From contig DBQQ01000058.1 in assembly GCA_002305315.1 (NCBI GenBank), positions 1-27,029 of the forward strand: a stretch of DNA of 27,029 nucleotides. The letters are read 5' to 3'. The stretch comes from Clostridiales bacterium UBA1390. Its GTDB lineage: Bacteria > Bacillota > Clostridia > Lachnospirales > Bianqueaceae. The notes below the pieces were generated by a model. That model did not search any database, was not told the DNA's origin, and saw only the letters and a list, made by a program, of their open reading frames with translations. Shown here piece by piece: positions 9,507-18,434 of this stretch (position 1 is the stretch's first letter; every line of letters begins with the position of its first letter). Both the position numbers and the translations under genes were made by a program.

Positions 9507-11195
9507 ATGGAGAAATTCAGTGAGATTGCGTATGTGCGGCCAGACATGCGGGCGTTAGCGGAAGAGATGAAGACAAGAATCAATGAGTTGCGAAATGCGA
9601 AGAGTTACGAGTCGGCAAGAAGCGCATACCTTGCTTTAGAAAACGTGGATACGGACGCCAATACCATGAGTACCATCGCGCACATTCGCAGTACGGTGAA
9701 TACGGCGGATCCCTTTTATGAGGCAGAGACCCGGTACTTGCATGAGGAGCGGTCCCGGATGATGCCCCTGTACAGAGAGGCGAATCAGGCGTTGCTGGAG
9801 TCCCCGTTTCGAAAGGAATTCGAGGCGGAGTTTGGCTCCTACCTGTTCCATAATCTGGAAGAACAGAACCGCCTGCTGGATCCAGCGATTATCGAAGATA
9901 AGATTCAGGAAAATGAATGGGTGCAGAAATACCAGAAGACAACGGCTCTTTGTCACAGGGAATTTCGAGGAGAGGACTGTAATTTCTATGGTCTGCTGCG
10001 CCATATGCAGAGCACGGATCGGAAAGAGCGGAAAGAAGCATTTACGGCTTGGGCGGATACGTATAGCGAGATTGCGCCACAGTTGGAGAAACAGTACGCG
10101 GAACTGGTGAAGATACGCGCGGGTATGGCGAAAAAACTGGGCATGGACAGCTATATTACGATGGCGTATCTGAACAAGCGCCGGTATAATTATGGACCCG
10201 AGGATGTGAAACAGTTTCGAAAGCAGGTCAGGAACGTGATCGTGCCGGCCTGTGCGGAACTCTTTGAACGGCAGCGCAGACGTTTGGGAATCGATACGCT
10301 CTGTTATTATGACGAGGCACTCATTTTCCCGGAAGGGAACGAGCTTCCCCAGGGCAATCGAGAAGAGATGGTGTCTGCGGCTCAAGTCATGTATCGTGAG
10401 ATGTCGCCGGAGACAGGAGAATTCTTTGATTTCATGGTGGAACACGAGCTGTTTGATCTGGAGACAAAGCCGAATAAAAGAATGGGGGGATACTGCACGT
10501 TTCTGCCGAAATACAAGGCTCCCTTCATCTTCTCCAATTTCAACGGGACAAGTGCAGACGTGGACGTATTGACGCATGAGGCGGGACACGCATTTGAGGC
10601 ATATACCGCGTCGCGGGGACAAATACTTTCTGCTTACATTCATTCCACGAGTGAGATCAATGAGATCCATTCCATGTCCATGGAGCATTTTGCGTATCCC
10701 TGGATGGAACGGTTCTTCCAGAATGCGGATAAATATCGGTACGCGCATCTGTTTGGTGCGCTCAATGTGATTCCCTATATGATTTGTGTGGATGAGTTCC
10801 AACATCGAGTATTCGAGGATCCCACGCAGGGACCTAAGCAGTGGCGAGCAATCTGGCATGAATTGGAAAAGACCTATATGCCTTGGCGCACTTACGACGG
10901 AAATGCATTTCTGGAGGAAGGCGGATTCTGGATGCAGAAACAGCACATCTTCATGTATCCATTCTATTATGTGGATTATGCCCTGGCGCAGATCGGCGCC
11001 TTCGAGTTCTATACTCGAAGCAAAAAGGATCGTGCCCAGGCATGGAAGGATTATGTGAGCCTGTGCAGGATGGGCGGCAGTCGGGAATACTTCGAACTGC
11101 TCAGCGCGGCCGGATTGCATAATCCGTTCCAGGAGGGAAGTGTGGAAACTGCAGTCGGCGGCGTGATCGAAGAGCTTTTTCAGGCAAAATACTGA
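9507..11195 (+). CDS. M3-family oligoendopeptidase (PepF-like)
   Basis: Predicted cytosolic zinc metallopeptidase that cleaves short peptides. The 562-residue protein has the zinc motif HEAGH (357-361), and the following EINEIHS supplies the third ligand near E386, the standard M3 layout. Nearby SADVDVLTHEAGHAFEAY is typical of the M3 oligoendopeptidase F subgroup. No signal peptide is seen. It starts 15 bp after cysS with AAGGAGGAG, so the two form an operon. The substrate range cannot be read from the sequence. Confidence 0.92.
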   Translation: MEKFSEIAYVRPDMRALAEEMKTRINELRNAKSYESARSAYLALENVDTDANTMSTIAHIRSTVNTADPFYEAETRYLHEERSRMMPLYREANQALLESPFRKEFEAEFGSYLFHNLEEQNRLLDPAIIEDKIQENEWVQKYQKTTALCHREFRGEDCNFYGLLRHMQSTDRKERKEAFTAWADTYSEIAPQLEKQYAELVKIRAGMAKKLGMDSYITMAYLNKRRYNYGPEDVKQFRKQVRNVIVPACAELFERQRRRLGIDTLCYYDEALIFPEGNELPQGNREEMVSAAQVMYREMSPETGEFFDFMVEHELFDLETKPNKRMGGYCTFLPKYKAPFIFSNFNGTSADVDVLTHEAGHAFEAYTASRGQILSAYIHSTSEINEIHSMSMEHFAYPWMERFFQNADKYRYAHLFGALNVIPYMICVDEFQHRVFEDPTQGPKQWRAIWHELEKTYMPWRTYDGNAFLEEGGFWMQKQHIFMYPFYYVDYALAQIGAFEFYTRSKKDRAQAWKDYVSLCRMGGSREYFELLSAAGLHNPFQEGSVETAVGGVIEELFQAKY

Positions 11196-11224
11196 TTGAC
11201 AGCGGATGTGTTTTTCGATATACT
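11196..11224 (+). promoter_or_regulatory. Promoter of asd
   Basis: TTGACA (11196-11201) starts at the first base after the pepF stop codon; a 17-bp spacer leads to TATACT (11219-11224). No terminator is seen between pepF and asd. Confidence 0.8.
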
Positions 11225-11260
11225 GAACAGGGTTCTATTTTTACAAATATGATGAGAAAA

Positions 11261-11283
11261 GGGAGGCAGCGGCGGACGCCGCG
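11261..11283 (+). promoter_or_regulatory. Ribosome binding site of asd separated from its ATG by a small GC hairpin
   Basis: The only Shine-Dalgarno-like sequence, GGGAGG (11261-11266), is 25 nt before the ATG, too far for a normal site. Between them GCGGC (11269-11273) and GCCGC (11278-11282) pair around a GGAC loop. Folding this 14-nt hairpin would shorten the effective spacing to about 11 nt. Confidence 0.45.
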
Positions 11284-11291
11284 TAGAAAAG

Positions 11292-12374
11292 ATGAAACAG
11301 TTTAGAGCAGGTATTATTGGTGCGACGGGAATGGTAGGACAGCGGTTTGCCACGCTGCTGAAGGATCATCCATGGTTCCAGGTGACGGCCCTGGCGGCTT
11401 CCGGCCGCAGTGCAGGCAAGACGTATGAGGAGGCGGTAGGCAGCCGTTGGGCGATGCAGGAGCCGATTCCCGAGTCTATGAAGCAGATGATCATGCTGGA
11501 TGCCAGTCAGGATATTGAGAAGATGAAGGAACTGGTGGATTTCGTCTTCTGTGCGGTCGACATGCCGAAGGATCAGATCAAGGCGTTGGAAGAGGCCTAT
11601 GCAAAGGCGGAGATTCCGGTCGTCTCAAATAATTCGGCGCATCGTGGGACAGCGGATGTTCCGATGATCGTGCCAGAGCTCAATGCGGAGCATACGGAGA
11701 TCATTCCCGCGCAGCGTAAGCGTCTGGGAACGAAGCGAGGATTCATTGCGGTGAAGTCCAACTGCTCGCTGCAGAGCTATGTACCGGCGCTGCATCCGAT
11801 CAAGGATCTGTATGGTCTGAATCAGGTATTAGTCTGCACGTATCAGGCGATTTCCGGTGCGGGCAAGACCTTTGCGACTTGGCCGGAGATGGTGGATAAC
11901 CTGATTCCTTATATTGGAGGAGAAGAGGAGAAGAGCGAACAGGAACCGCTGAAGCTTTGGGGAAAGGTGGAAGGCTATCGGATTGTGAACGCCGATAAGC
12001 CGCAGTTTACGGCACAGTGCCTGCGTGTACCCGTATCCGATGGGCATACGGCCGCAGTCTTCGCGAGCTTTGACAAGAAGCCTGATCTGGAAGAGATCAA
12101 GAAGGTGTGGGCAAACTTTAGGGGACCGGCGCAGGAGTTACATCTGCCTTCGGCGCCGAAGCAGTTCATTCACTATTTTGAGGAGAATGATCAGCCGCAG
12201 ATCAAGTCTGCGAGAGAGCTGGAAGGCGGCATGGCCATCTCGGTAGGTCGTCTGCGTCCCGATACACAGTACGATCTGAAGTTTGTATGCATGTCCCACA
12301 ATACGTTGCGTGGAGCGGCTGGCGGCGCTGTTCTTATGGCGGAGCTTCTGGCGGCAAAGGGATATCTGGATTGA
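11292..12374 (+). CDS. asd: Aspartate-semialdehyde dehydrogenase
   Basis: Reduces aspartyl phosphate to aspartate semialdehyde, the branch point to lysine/diaminopimelate, threonine and methionine. The protein is 360 residues, of the class seen in archaea, fungi and many Clostridia. The NADP-binding [10 protein letters not shown] is at 10-19, the catalytic Cys158 lies in [19 protein letters not shown] and [13 protein letters not shown] follow, and the C-terminal [13 protein letters not shown] is characteristic. C158 is preceded by Ser, where Pro is usual. The message probably continues into the cyclophilin gene 14 bp downstream. No lysine riboswitch fits in the ~60-nt leader. Confidence 0.95.
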   Translation: MKQFRAGIIGATGMVGQRFATLLKDHPWFQVTALAASGRSAGKTYEEAVGSRWAMQEPIPESMKQMIMLDASQDIEKMKELVDFVFCAVDMPKDQIKALEEAYAKAEIPVVSNNSAHRGTADVPMIVPELNAEHTEIIPAQRKRLGTKRGFIAVKSNCSLQSYVPALHPIKDLYGLNQVLVCTYQAISGAGKTFATWPEMVDNLIPYIGGEEEKSEQEPLKLWGKVEGYRIVNADKPQFTAQCLRVPVSDGHTAAVFASFDKKPDLEEIKKVWANFRGPAQELHLPSAPKQFIHYFEENDQPQIKSARELEGGMAISVGRLRPDTQYDLKFVCMSHNTLRGAAGGAVLMAELLAAKGYLD

Positions 12375-12388
12375 TAGGGAGAATAGCT

Positions 12389-12865
12389 ATGATTACAATT
12401 ACAATGGCGAATGGCAAGAAGATCAAGATCGAGTTATATCCGGACACGGCTCCGATCACGGTGGAGAACTTTATCAAGTTGGTACGGGATGGTTTTTACG
12501 ATGGGCTGACTTTTCATAGAGTGATTCCCGGATTTATGATTCAGGGTGGATGCCCGAATGGTACGGGAACAGGCGGCCCTGGCTGGCATATCAAGGGAGA
12601 ATTTGCTTCCAACGGGGTAGAGAATCCCTTGAAGCACACGCGAGGCGTGATCTCCATGGCACGCGCCATGGATCCTGATTCCGCGGGATCGCAGTTCTTC
12701 ATCATGCACCAGGATGCGCCTCATCTGGATGGACAGTATGCGGCCTTCGGCAAGGTGGTAGAAGGTATGGATGTTGTGGATGAGATTGCCTCGGTACAGA
12801 CGGATTTTAGGGATAAGCCGCTGAAGCCACAGGTAATGGAAAAAGTAGAATATACAGAAGATTGA
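12389..12865 (+). CDS. Cyclophilin-type peptidyl-prolyl cis-trans isomerase
   Basis: Catalyses proline isomerisation during protein folding. A 158-residue single-domain cyclophilin, with no signal peptide, so it is cytosolic. R44 in [13 protein letters not shown] is the catalytic Arg, and GVISMARA with GSQFFI forms the rest of the pocket. I chose the ATG at 12389, preceded by AGGGAG; the longer in-frame reading from 12287 would run back into asd and add unrelated residues. It begins 14 bp after asd and a strong terminator follows it. Confidence 0.94.
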   Translation: MITITMANGKKIKIELYPDTAPITVENFIKLVRDGFYDGLTFHRVIPGFMIQGGCPNGTGTGGPGWHIKGEFASNGVENPLKHTRGVISMARAMDPDSAGSQFFIMHQDAPHLDGQYAAFGKVVEGMDVVDEIASVQTDFRDKPLKPQVMEKVEYTED

Positions 12866-12871
12866 TTCCTT

Positions 12872-12913
12872 GCCCTGTACGGCCGAGGCGACAGCCTTGG
12901 GTACAGGGCTTTT
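12872..12913 (+). terminator. Rho-independent terminator after the cyclophilin gene
   Basis: GCCCTGTAC (12872-12880) and GTACAGGGC (12901-12909) form a perfect 9-bp stem enclosing an inner AGGC/GCCT pairing, followed by TTTT. Confidence 0.8.
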
Positions 12914-12931
12914 GTCATACAGGGGGATGTT

Positions 12932-13594
12932 ATGAAAATTTTACAACCGGAGCTGCCGGATCTGCGAATTCGGCTGGAGAAAGAAGAGGCATGTACGTAT
13001 CTGAAGAAGCATAAGGAAGAGGACGAAGACGTGGTAGGATGCCATTTCGTGGGAATGGATCTGGATGAGGCGTCTCTGGACGGCATGACGTTCAAAGAGT
13101 GTATCTTCGAAAACTGCCGTCTGATGGAGTGTAAACTGGAGAGCGGCAGCTGGATTCGAAACGAATGGATTTCCTGTGATCTGTCCGGCAGCTATTTGAC
13201 GGATGGGTATTTTCATCGCAACCGATTCCGCGAGTGTAAGTTGATGGGGGCGGACCTGTGTCAGGGAAATTTTCAGGAGATGATTCTAGTAGAATGCAAC
13301 CTGGGATACAGCAACTGGGATCAGGGACGTTGGAGAAATATATTTTATCAGGCGTGTGATTGCGAGAGAGCCTTTTTTTCAGAAGGACGGATGAAGAACG
13401 TATACTGGGAGAACTGCCGTCTTGTAGGTGTTCATTTTTTCAGAACCTCCTTAGCCGGCATGGATTTCACACAGTGTGAGCTAGGACGGATCACCGTATC
13501 CGATACGTTTGCGGAACTTCATGGGGCGAGGGTGACGGCAATGCAGGCGCTCGATCTATCCCGCCTTTTGGGCATCGAGATTGTGTCAGAGTAA
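12932..13594 (+). CDS. Pentapeptide-repeat protein, Qnr-like in size
   Basis: A 220-residue protein made mostly of degenerate pentapeptide repeats (the A-D/N-L-x-x pattern), visible from about residue 36 to 200 as phrases such as MDLDEASLDGMTF, CDLSGSYLTDGYF and CKLMGADLCQGNF. Such repeats fold into a right-handed quadrilateral beta-helix. It has many Cys residues, often at the position before the central Leu. Members of similar size (Qnr, MfpA, McbG) protect DNA gyrase, but most chromosomal relatives have no known role, so no resistance function is claimed. GGGGG before the ATG is a weak ribosome binding site. It sits 26 bp before rarA, suggesting co-transcription with a replication-repair gene. 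Confidence 0.8.
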   Translation: MKILQPELPDLRIRLEKEEACTYLKKHKEEDEDVVGCHFVGMDLDEASLDGMTFKECIFENCRLMECKLESGSWIRNEWISCDLSGSYLTDGYFHRNRFRECKLMGADLCQGNFQEMILVECNLGYSNWDQGRWRNIFYQACDCERAFFSEGRMKNVYWENCRLVGVHFFRTSLAGMDFTQCELGRITVSDTFAELHGARVTAMQALDLSRLLGIEIVSE

Positions 13595-13620
13595 AGAATG
13601 ATATAGAAAGGAAGGGGCCT

Positions 13621-14970
13621 ATGCCGGATCAGATGAATTTGTTTGAAGAGCAGGAGATGAACAGCGCTCCGCTGGCCAGCCGTCTGCGGCCAGAGACACT
13701 GGATGAGTATGTGGGACAAAAGCACCTGGTAGGTCCCGGTAAGATCCTGCGCCAGTTGATTGAGCGAGATCAGATTTCATCCATGATTTTCTGGGGACCG
13801 CCCGGTGTGGGAAAGACAACATTGGCTCGGATCATAGCCCATCAGACGAAAGCGCGGTTTATTGAATTCAGTGCGGTAAACAGCAGTATCAAAGAGATTA
13901 AAGACGTGATGACGGAAGCGGAGAAGTACCGGCGTATGGGGATTCGAACGCTGTTGTTCGCGGATGAGATCCATCGATTCAATAAGGCGCAGCAGGACGC
14001 ATTTCTGCCCTATGTGGAGAAGGGCAGTATTATTCTGGTGGGAGCCACCACAGAGAATCCATCCTTCGAGATCAATTCCGCGCTGCTCTCTCGGTGTAAG
14101 GTGTTTATTCTGCAGGCCTTATCGGAGGAGGATCTGATGGAGCTCTTGCAGACGGCACTGACGAGTCCGAAAGGCTTTGGAGATCTGACGATCGAGATCC
14201 GCCAAGAACAGCTTCAGTCGATTGCGCGGTTTGCGAATGGAGACGCCAGGACAGCGCTCAATACGCTGGAGATGGCGGTGCTCAATGGAAAGCTGGATGA
14301 GAAGGCACGTATCGTAGTCAGCGATGAGATGCTGGCACAGTGTATGAACCGGCGATCCCTTCTGTATGATAAGACGGGAGAGGAACATTATAATCTGATA
14401 TCCGCACTGCATAAGTCCATGAGAAACAGCGATCCGGACGCGGCCGTCTACTGGATGTGCCGGATGTTGGATGGCGGAGAAGATCCGCTGTATATCGCGC
14501 GCCGCCTGATCCGTTTTGCCAGTGAAGATGTGGGTATGGCGGATCCAAACGCGCTGCTGTTGGCCGTCTCCGTGTACCAAGCCTGTCATTTCCTGGGGAT
14601 GCCGGAATGTGATGTGCATCTGACACATTGTGTGGTATATCTGGCAATGGCACCCAAATCGAATGCGCTCTATAAGGCATGCGAGGCCTGTAAGAAGGAC
14701 ATCCGGGAGATGAGCGCGGAACCGGTGCCGCTGCAGATCCGCAACGCGCCAACAAACCTTATGAAAGAGCTGCATTACGGAGAGGGGTATGTCTACGCGC
14801 ATGATACGGAAGAAAAGATCAGCCGGATGCAGTGTCTGCCGGATCGGCTCGTGGGTCGCCGCTATTATGAACCGACGCAGGAAGGACGGGAGAAGGCGGT
14901 GAAGGAGAAGCTGGAGGCGATTCTGGCATGGAAGAGGGGAGAGACAGATTCTTCAAAAGAATCCTGTTGA
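13621..14970 (+). CDS. rarA: RarA/MgsA-family AAA+ ATPase, replication-associated recombination protein
   Basis: Clamp-loader-related AAA+ ATPase that acts at stalled replication forks. The 449-residue protein has Walker A GPPGVGKT (59-66), Walker B LLFADEIHRFN (111-121), sensor 1 in GATTENPSFE and the RarA-specific C-terminal tetramerisation region (from about residue 250, SALHKSMRNSDPDAAVYWM to RRYYEPT). The N-terminus has QMNLF (4-8), which matches the QxxLF sliding-clamp-binding pattern. GAAAGGAAGGGG lies before the ATG. It follows the pentapeptide-repeat gene closely. Confidence 0.95.
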   Translation: MPDQMNLFEEQEMNSAPLASRLRPETLDEYVGQKHLVGPGKILRQLIERDQISSMIFWGPPGVGKTTLARIIAHQTKARFIEFSAVNSSIKEIKDVMTEAEKYRRMGIRTLLFADEIHRFNKAQQDAFLPYVEKGSIILVGATTENPSFEINSALLSRCKVFILQALSEEDLMELLQTALTSPKGFGDLTIEIRQEQLQSIARFANGDARTALNTLEMAVLNGKLDEKARIVVSDEMLAQCMNRRSLLYDKTGEEHYNLISALHKSMRNSDPDAAVYWMCRMLDGGEDPLYIARRLIRFASEDVGMADPNALLLAVSVYQACHFLGMPECDVHLTHCVVYLAMAPKSNALYKACEACKKDIREMSAEPVPLQIRNAPTNLMKELHYGEGYVYAHDTEEKISRMQCLPDRLVGRRYYEPTQEGREKAVKEKLEAILAWKRGETDSSKESC

Positions 14971-14995
14971 TTTTTGTTTGTTTCAACGTTATATT
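14967..14995 (+). promoter_or_regulatory. Promoter of the DAK/FakA-like small gene
   Basis: TTGATT (14967-14972, overlapping the rarA stop codon), a 17-bp spacer and TATATT (14990-14995). Confidence 0.55.
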
Positions 14996-15032
14996 AAAGG
15001 TAGACTAAAAATGGTAAAGGAGGACCATCGCT

Positions 15033-15284
15033 ATGATTACATTTCGTTATGATACCCAACTGCTGATTGAGGGAGAGAATCTGTCGGAGGATGATATTCG
15101 GGATTACATCCTGGAGCATTTTGAGGGAGACTGTCTGTTGGTGGTGGGAGACGAAGAGCTGATCAAACTGCATTTTCATACCAATTATCCCTGGCAGATC
15201 CTGGAATATTGTGCTTCGCTGGGAGAGATCTACGATATCGTGGTAGAAGATATGGATAGGCAGGCCAGAGGGCTTCAAGGATAA
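15033..15284 (+). CDS. Small stand-alone protein like the C-terminal part of FakA/DAK kinases
   Basis: An 83-residue acidic protein, complete with a good ribosome binding site (AAAGGAGG). The segment [37 protein letters not shown] resembles the region of fatty-acid kinase FakA and DegV-partner/DAK-family proteins that usually reads GDSLVVVGDEDLVKVHVHTNDPG. In those proteins it is a domain of a ~550-residue polypeptide; here it is alone, with its own promoter, so it is unlikely to be a recent truncation remnant. Function unknown; it could bind a FakB-like lipid carrier or a kinase partner. It lies 84 bp before tkt. Confidence 0.75.
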   Translation: MITFRYDTQLLIEGENLSEDDIRDYILEHFEGDCLLVVGDEELIKLHFHTNYPWQILEYCASLGEIYDIVVEDMDRQARGLQG

Positions 15285-15287
15285 GGA

Positions 15288-15316
15288 TTGACAAGGGATC
15301 TGACCTCATGTATAAT
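15288..15316 (+). promoter_or_regulatory. Consensus promoter of tkt
   Basis: Perfect TTGACA (15288-15293), 17-bp spacer, perfect TATAAT (15311-15316). The transcript should start near 15323, giving a leader of about 45 nt. Confidence 0.9.
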
Positions 15317-15367
15317 GAACAGGAGGAAGAAATTTGCCTACATACAGGTAAACAGGAGGGTTACGAT

Positions 15368-17347
15368 ATGAACCAGTACGACCAGAAGACAATCAATGCT
15401 ATTCGGGTGCTTTCTGCAGAAGCGATTCAGAAGGCCAACAGCGGTCATCCCGGCCTGCCCCTGGGCGCAGCGCCGGCGGCGTATACGCTATGGCAGTATC
15501 AGATGAAGCAGAATCCCGCCAATCCAGACTGGAAGGATCGGGATCGGTTTGTGCTGTCTGCTGGACACGGATCCATGCTGCTGTACAGTCTGCTGCATCT
15601 GTATGGATTTGGTTTGACAATAGAAGACTTGAAGGGATTTCGTCAGTGGGGAACGTTGACGCCCGGTCATCCGGAAGTAGGACATACCCGGGGTGTGGAG
15701 ACAACCACAGGGCCTCTGGGACAGGGGGTATCGAATGCAGTGGGGATGGCTATGGCGGAGGCGCACCTGGCGGCGATCTTTAACAGAGAGGGATATCCGG
15801 TGGTGGATCACAGGACCTACGCATTAGTAGGGGATGGCTGTCTGATGGAAGGAATCAGTGGAGAGGCTTGTTCTCTGGCCGGTACCTGGAAGCTGGGAAA
15901 GCTGACGGTGCTGTATGATTCGAACTGCATCAGTATTGAGGGCAGCACGGATATTGCGTTTACGGAAGATGTGGCCAAGCGCTATGAAGCATATGGCTGG
16001 CAGGTCATTGAGGTGGCGGATGGCAACGATGTGGATACAATCGAGAAGGCGCTGGAAGAGGCTAAGGCGGAAACGGAGAAACCGACGCTGATCATCAATC
16101 ATACTTTGATCGGATATGGCTGTCCCGCAAAACAGGGAACGGCTGCGGCGCATGGTGCGCCTCTGGGCCCTGAGAATGTGACCGCACTGAAGGAAAATCT
16201 GGGCTGGCCTGTGGATCAGGAGTTTTATGTGCCGCAGGAAGTCTATGATCATACGGCAGAGGCTGCGCAGCGAGGCGTACAGGCAGAAGAAGCATGGAAC
16301 GCCATGTTTGCCGAGTATTGTGAGAAGTATCCGGACCTTGCGAAGCTTTGGGAAGATTATTTTAGTGGAAACGGGTATAATCCCTGGGAAGATGAAGATC
16401 TCTGGCAGAAACCGGAGAAGGCGATGGCGACTCGCGCCACCTCTGGAAACATTTTGAATCACCTGGCGGACAAGCTGCCGAACCTGTTTGGAGGATCGGC
16501 CGATCTGTCGCCTTCTACGCTGACAATCATGAAGAACCGCAGTGATTTTTCGGCGGCCAATTACAGCGGATCCAACCTGCATTTTGGCGTCAGAGAACAT
16601 GCCATGGCCGCGATTATCAACGGCGTTGCACTGCATGGTGGTCTCCTGCCCTACTGCGCTACATTCTTTGTATTCTCGGATTATATGAAGCACAGCATTC
16701 GTCTGGCGGCGCTCATGAAGCAGAAGGTCGTCTATGTGCTGACCCATGACAGTATTGGCGTGGGCGAGGACGGGCCGACACATCAGCCGGTAGAGCAGCT
16801 GGCAATGCTGCGTTCCATTCCGGATATGACGGTGTTCCGCCCGGCGGACTACAGCGAGACGGCGGCTGCCTATGCGTATGCGACGACGCATCAGGGGCCA
16901 ACGGCACTGGTATTGACCCGTCAGAATCTGCCGCAGCTTGTGGAGACTGGCAAGGAGGCGGCGAAGGGTGGCTATATTCTGCGGGACTCCAAGAAGGCAG
17001 TACCGGATATGATTCTTATGGCGTCCGGTTCGGAAGTAGAGCTCATCTATCAGGCATACGATGCGCTGCAGGAGGCTGGGATTGACGCACGAGTGGTCAG
17101 TATGCCCTCTTTTGAAGTGTTCAATGCGCAGAGTGAAGAATATAAGGAGAGCGTGCTGCCGAAGACGGTGCGCAAGAGAGTCGCAGTGGAGGCGGCTAGT
17201 TCGTTTGGATGGTATCAGTATGTGGGCTTAGACGGTAAGGTCATTGCGATGGATACCTTCGGTCAGTGCGGACCGGCAGCTACGGTATTCCGGGCCTTTG
17301 GCTATACAGTGGATCATGTCGTGGAGGTTGCCAAGAGCCTGTTCTGA
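15368..17347 (+). CDS. tkt: Transketolase
   Basis: Thiamine-diphosphate enzyme that moves two-carbon units between sugar phosphates, joining the pentose phosphate pathway to glycolysis. The protein is 659 residues, full length. Visible features are NSGHPG (H27), the substrate/cofactor segment around SAGHGSM, TGPLGQG, the ThDP motif starting GDG (155-157) and ending in DSNCISI, the VREHAM segment carrying the ThDP-activating Glu, and [15 protein letters not shown] chose the ATG at 15368, preceded by AGGAGGG; an in-frame ATG at 15308 lies inside the promoter and cannot be translated from this transcript. It is transcribed alone from a consensus promoter. Confidence 0.97.
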   Translation: MNQYDQKTINAIRVLSAEAIQKANSGHPGLPLGAAPAAYTLWQYQMKQNPANPDWKDRDRFVLSAGHGSMLLYSLLHLYGFGLTIEDLKGFRQWGTLTPGHPEVGHTRGVETTTGPLGQGVSNAVGMAMAEAHLAAIFNREGYPVVDHRTYALVGDGCLMEGISGEACSLAGTWKLGKLTVLYDSNCISIEGSTDIAFTEDVAKRYEAYGWQVIEVADGNDVDTIEKALEEAKAETEKPTLIINHTLIGYGCPAKQGTAAAHGAPLGPENVTALKENLGWPVDQEFYVPQEVYDHTAEAAQRGVQAEEAWNAMFAEYCEKYPDLAKLWEDYFSGNGYNPWEDEDLWQKPEKAMATRATSGNILNHLADKLPNLFGGSADLSPSTLTIMKNRSDFSAANYSGSNLHFGVREHAMAAIINGVALHGGLLPYCATFFVFSDYMKHSIRLAALMKQKVVYVLTHDSIGVGEDGPTHQPVEQLAMLRSIPDMTVFRPADYSETAAAYAYATTHQGPTALVLTRQNLPQLVETGKEAAKGGYILRDSKKAVPDMILMASGSEVELIYQAYDALQEAGIDARVVSMPSFEVFNAQSEEYKESVLPKTVRKRVAVEAASSFGWYQYVGLDGKVIAMDTFGQCGPAATVFRAFGYTVDHVVEVAKSLF

Positions 17348-17368
17348 TAAGAACAATCACATGAATCA

Positions 17369-17418
17369 GGAAAGGGAACTTCCGATGCACGAACAGAGTG
17401 GAGGAAGGGCCCTTTTCC
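17369..17418 (+). terminator. Stem-loop after tkt, possible weak terminator or leader element
   Basis: GGAAAGGGAACTTCC (17369-17383) pairs with GGAAGGGCCCTTTTCC (17403-17418) with small bulges, around a 19-nt loop. No T-run follows, so termination may be inefficient and tkt transcription could feed the next operon, for which I see no clear promoter. Confidence 0.4.
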
Positions 17419-17450
17419 CATATAAAAACAGAAGGTAAAGGAGGATTCAA

Positions 17451-18416
17451 ATGAAACTGGGCGTTTTTACTCCTGTCCTGTATGGACAGCCATTGGAGAA
17501 GGCATTAGAATATCTGCACAGTCGTGGCGTGCAGATGGCAGAGATCGGTGTGGGGGGAAACCCGGGAGATACCCACTGCAAACCTAAGGAACTGCTGGCA
17601 GATTCGGCGAAATTGGCGGCATTTCAGGAACTCTTCCGGAAGAACGAAATCGAGATTTCAGCGCTCAGCGCACACGGAAATCCGATTCATCCCAATCCTG
17701 AACTGGCGGCGATGTACGATGATGCCATCACGGATGCGATTCTGCTGGCCGAAAAACTGGGGCTGCATCAGATCAACACCTTTTCCGGATGCCCTGGAGA
17801 TCATCCCGGCGCGAAGTACCCGAACTGGGTGGTATGTCCCTGGCCAGAGGATTTTCTGAAGATACTGGAATATCAGTGGAATGACGTACTCATTCCTTAT
17901 TGGGAGAAGAAGGTGGCCTTTGCAAGGGAGCACGGTGTCAATCAGATTGCCCTGGAACTCCATCCTGGATTTTGTGTATACAATACGGAATCGCTCCTGA
18001 AACTCCGAGCGGCCGTCGGGCCGGAGATCGGAGCGAATCTGGATCCCAGCCATCTGATTTGGCAGGGAATGGATCCTGTGATGGTGATTCGGACACTGGG
18101 CGAAGCGATTTTTCATTTTCATGCGAAGGATACGAAGGTGGATCCGTACAATACTGCCGTCAATGGTGTATTGGACACGAAGCATTATTCGGATGAGGCG
18201 CATCGCTCCTGGATCTTCCGCTCTGTAGGATACGGACTGGATTATAATAAGTGGAAAGAAATCATGAGCGCGCTTCGGTTGGTGGGATATGACTATGCCA
18301 TTAGTATCGAGCATGAGGATGGTTTGATGAGTCCAGGAGAAGGGCTGAATAAAGCGATCGACTTTTTGAAGGAAGTGATGATTTTCGAAGAGAAGGGGAC
18401 TATGTGGTGGGCGTAA
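17451..18416 (+). CDS. TIM-barrel sugar phosphate isomerase/epimerase-like protein
   Basis: A 321-residue protein of the xylose-isomerase-like TIM-barrel (AP endonuclease family 2) superfamily. Fold markers are the first strand MKLGVFTPVL, the metal-ligand-type segments LELHPGF (E near 165), GANLDPSHLIWQ (D/H near 200), HFHAKDT (about 222-228) and SIEHED (about 287-292). These are four acidic/His positions expected around a divalent metal. Members isomerise or epimerise sugars, keto-acids or inositol derivatives; the substrate is not clear. AAAGGAGG precedes the start. It is 18 bp upstream of the FAD dehydrogenase gene and is the first of a five-gene unit (17451-22267). Confidence 0.8.
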   Translation: MKLGVFTPVLYGQPLEKALEYLHSRGVQMAEIGVGGNPGDTHCKPKELLADSAKLAAFQELFRKNEIEISALSAHGNPIHPNPELAAMYDDAITDAILLAEKLGLHQINTFSGCPGDHPGAKYPNWVVCPWPEDFLKILEYQWNDVLIPYWEKKVAFAREHGVNQIALELHPGFCVYNTESLLKLRAAVGPEIGANLDPSHLIWQGMDPVMVIRTLGEAIFHFHAKDTKVDPYNTAVNGVLDTKHYSDEAHRSWIFRSVGYGLDYNKWKEIMSALRLVGYDYAISIEHEDGLMSPGEGLNKAIDFLKEVMIFEEKGTMWWA

Positions 18417-18434
18417 CCACGAAGAGGAGGAGAT

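Noticed and set aside
9636..11120. 494-codon open frame on the minus strand inside pepF
   Set aside because: It lies fully opposite a well-supported metallopeptidase gene, its product resembles no family I know, and I see no ribosome binding site; it is an antisense shadow.
11225..11291. Lysine riboswitch in front of asd
   Set aside because: The leader of about 60 nt is too short and lacks the five-helix junction sequences.
11246..11309. Short upstream frame (Arg/Lys-rich) overlapping the asd start
   Set aside because: No ribosome binding site before its ATG codons, and it can be explained by chance.
15318..15348. Five-codon TTG-started leader peptide before tkt, behind a first AACAGGAGG
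   Set aside because: The predicted transcript begins at about 15323, inside that first AGGAGG, so it is unlikely to serve as a ribosome binding site.
15824..16891. 355-codon open frame on the minus strand inside tkt
   Set aside because: Shadow of transketolase; Arg/His-rich product without domain signs.
17361..17438. 25-codon frame between tkt and the isomerase gene
   Set aside because: No ribosome binding site, and most of it is part of a stem-loop; probably non-coding.
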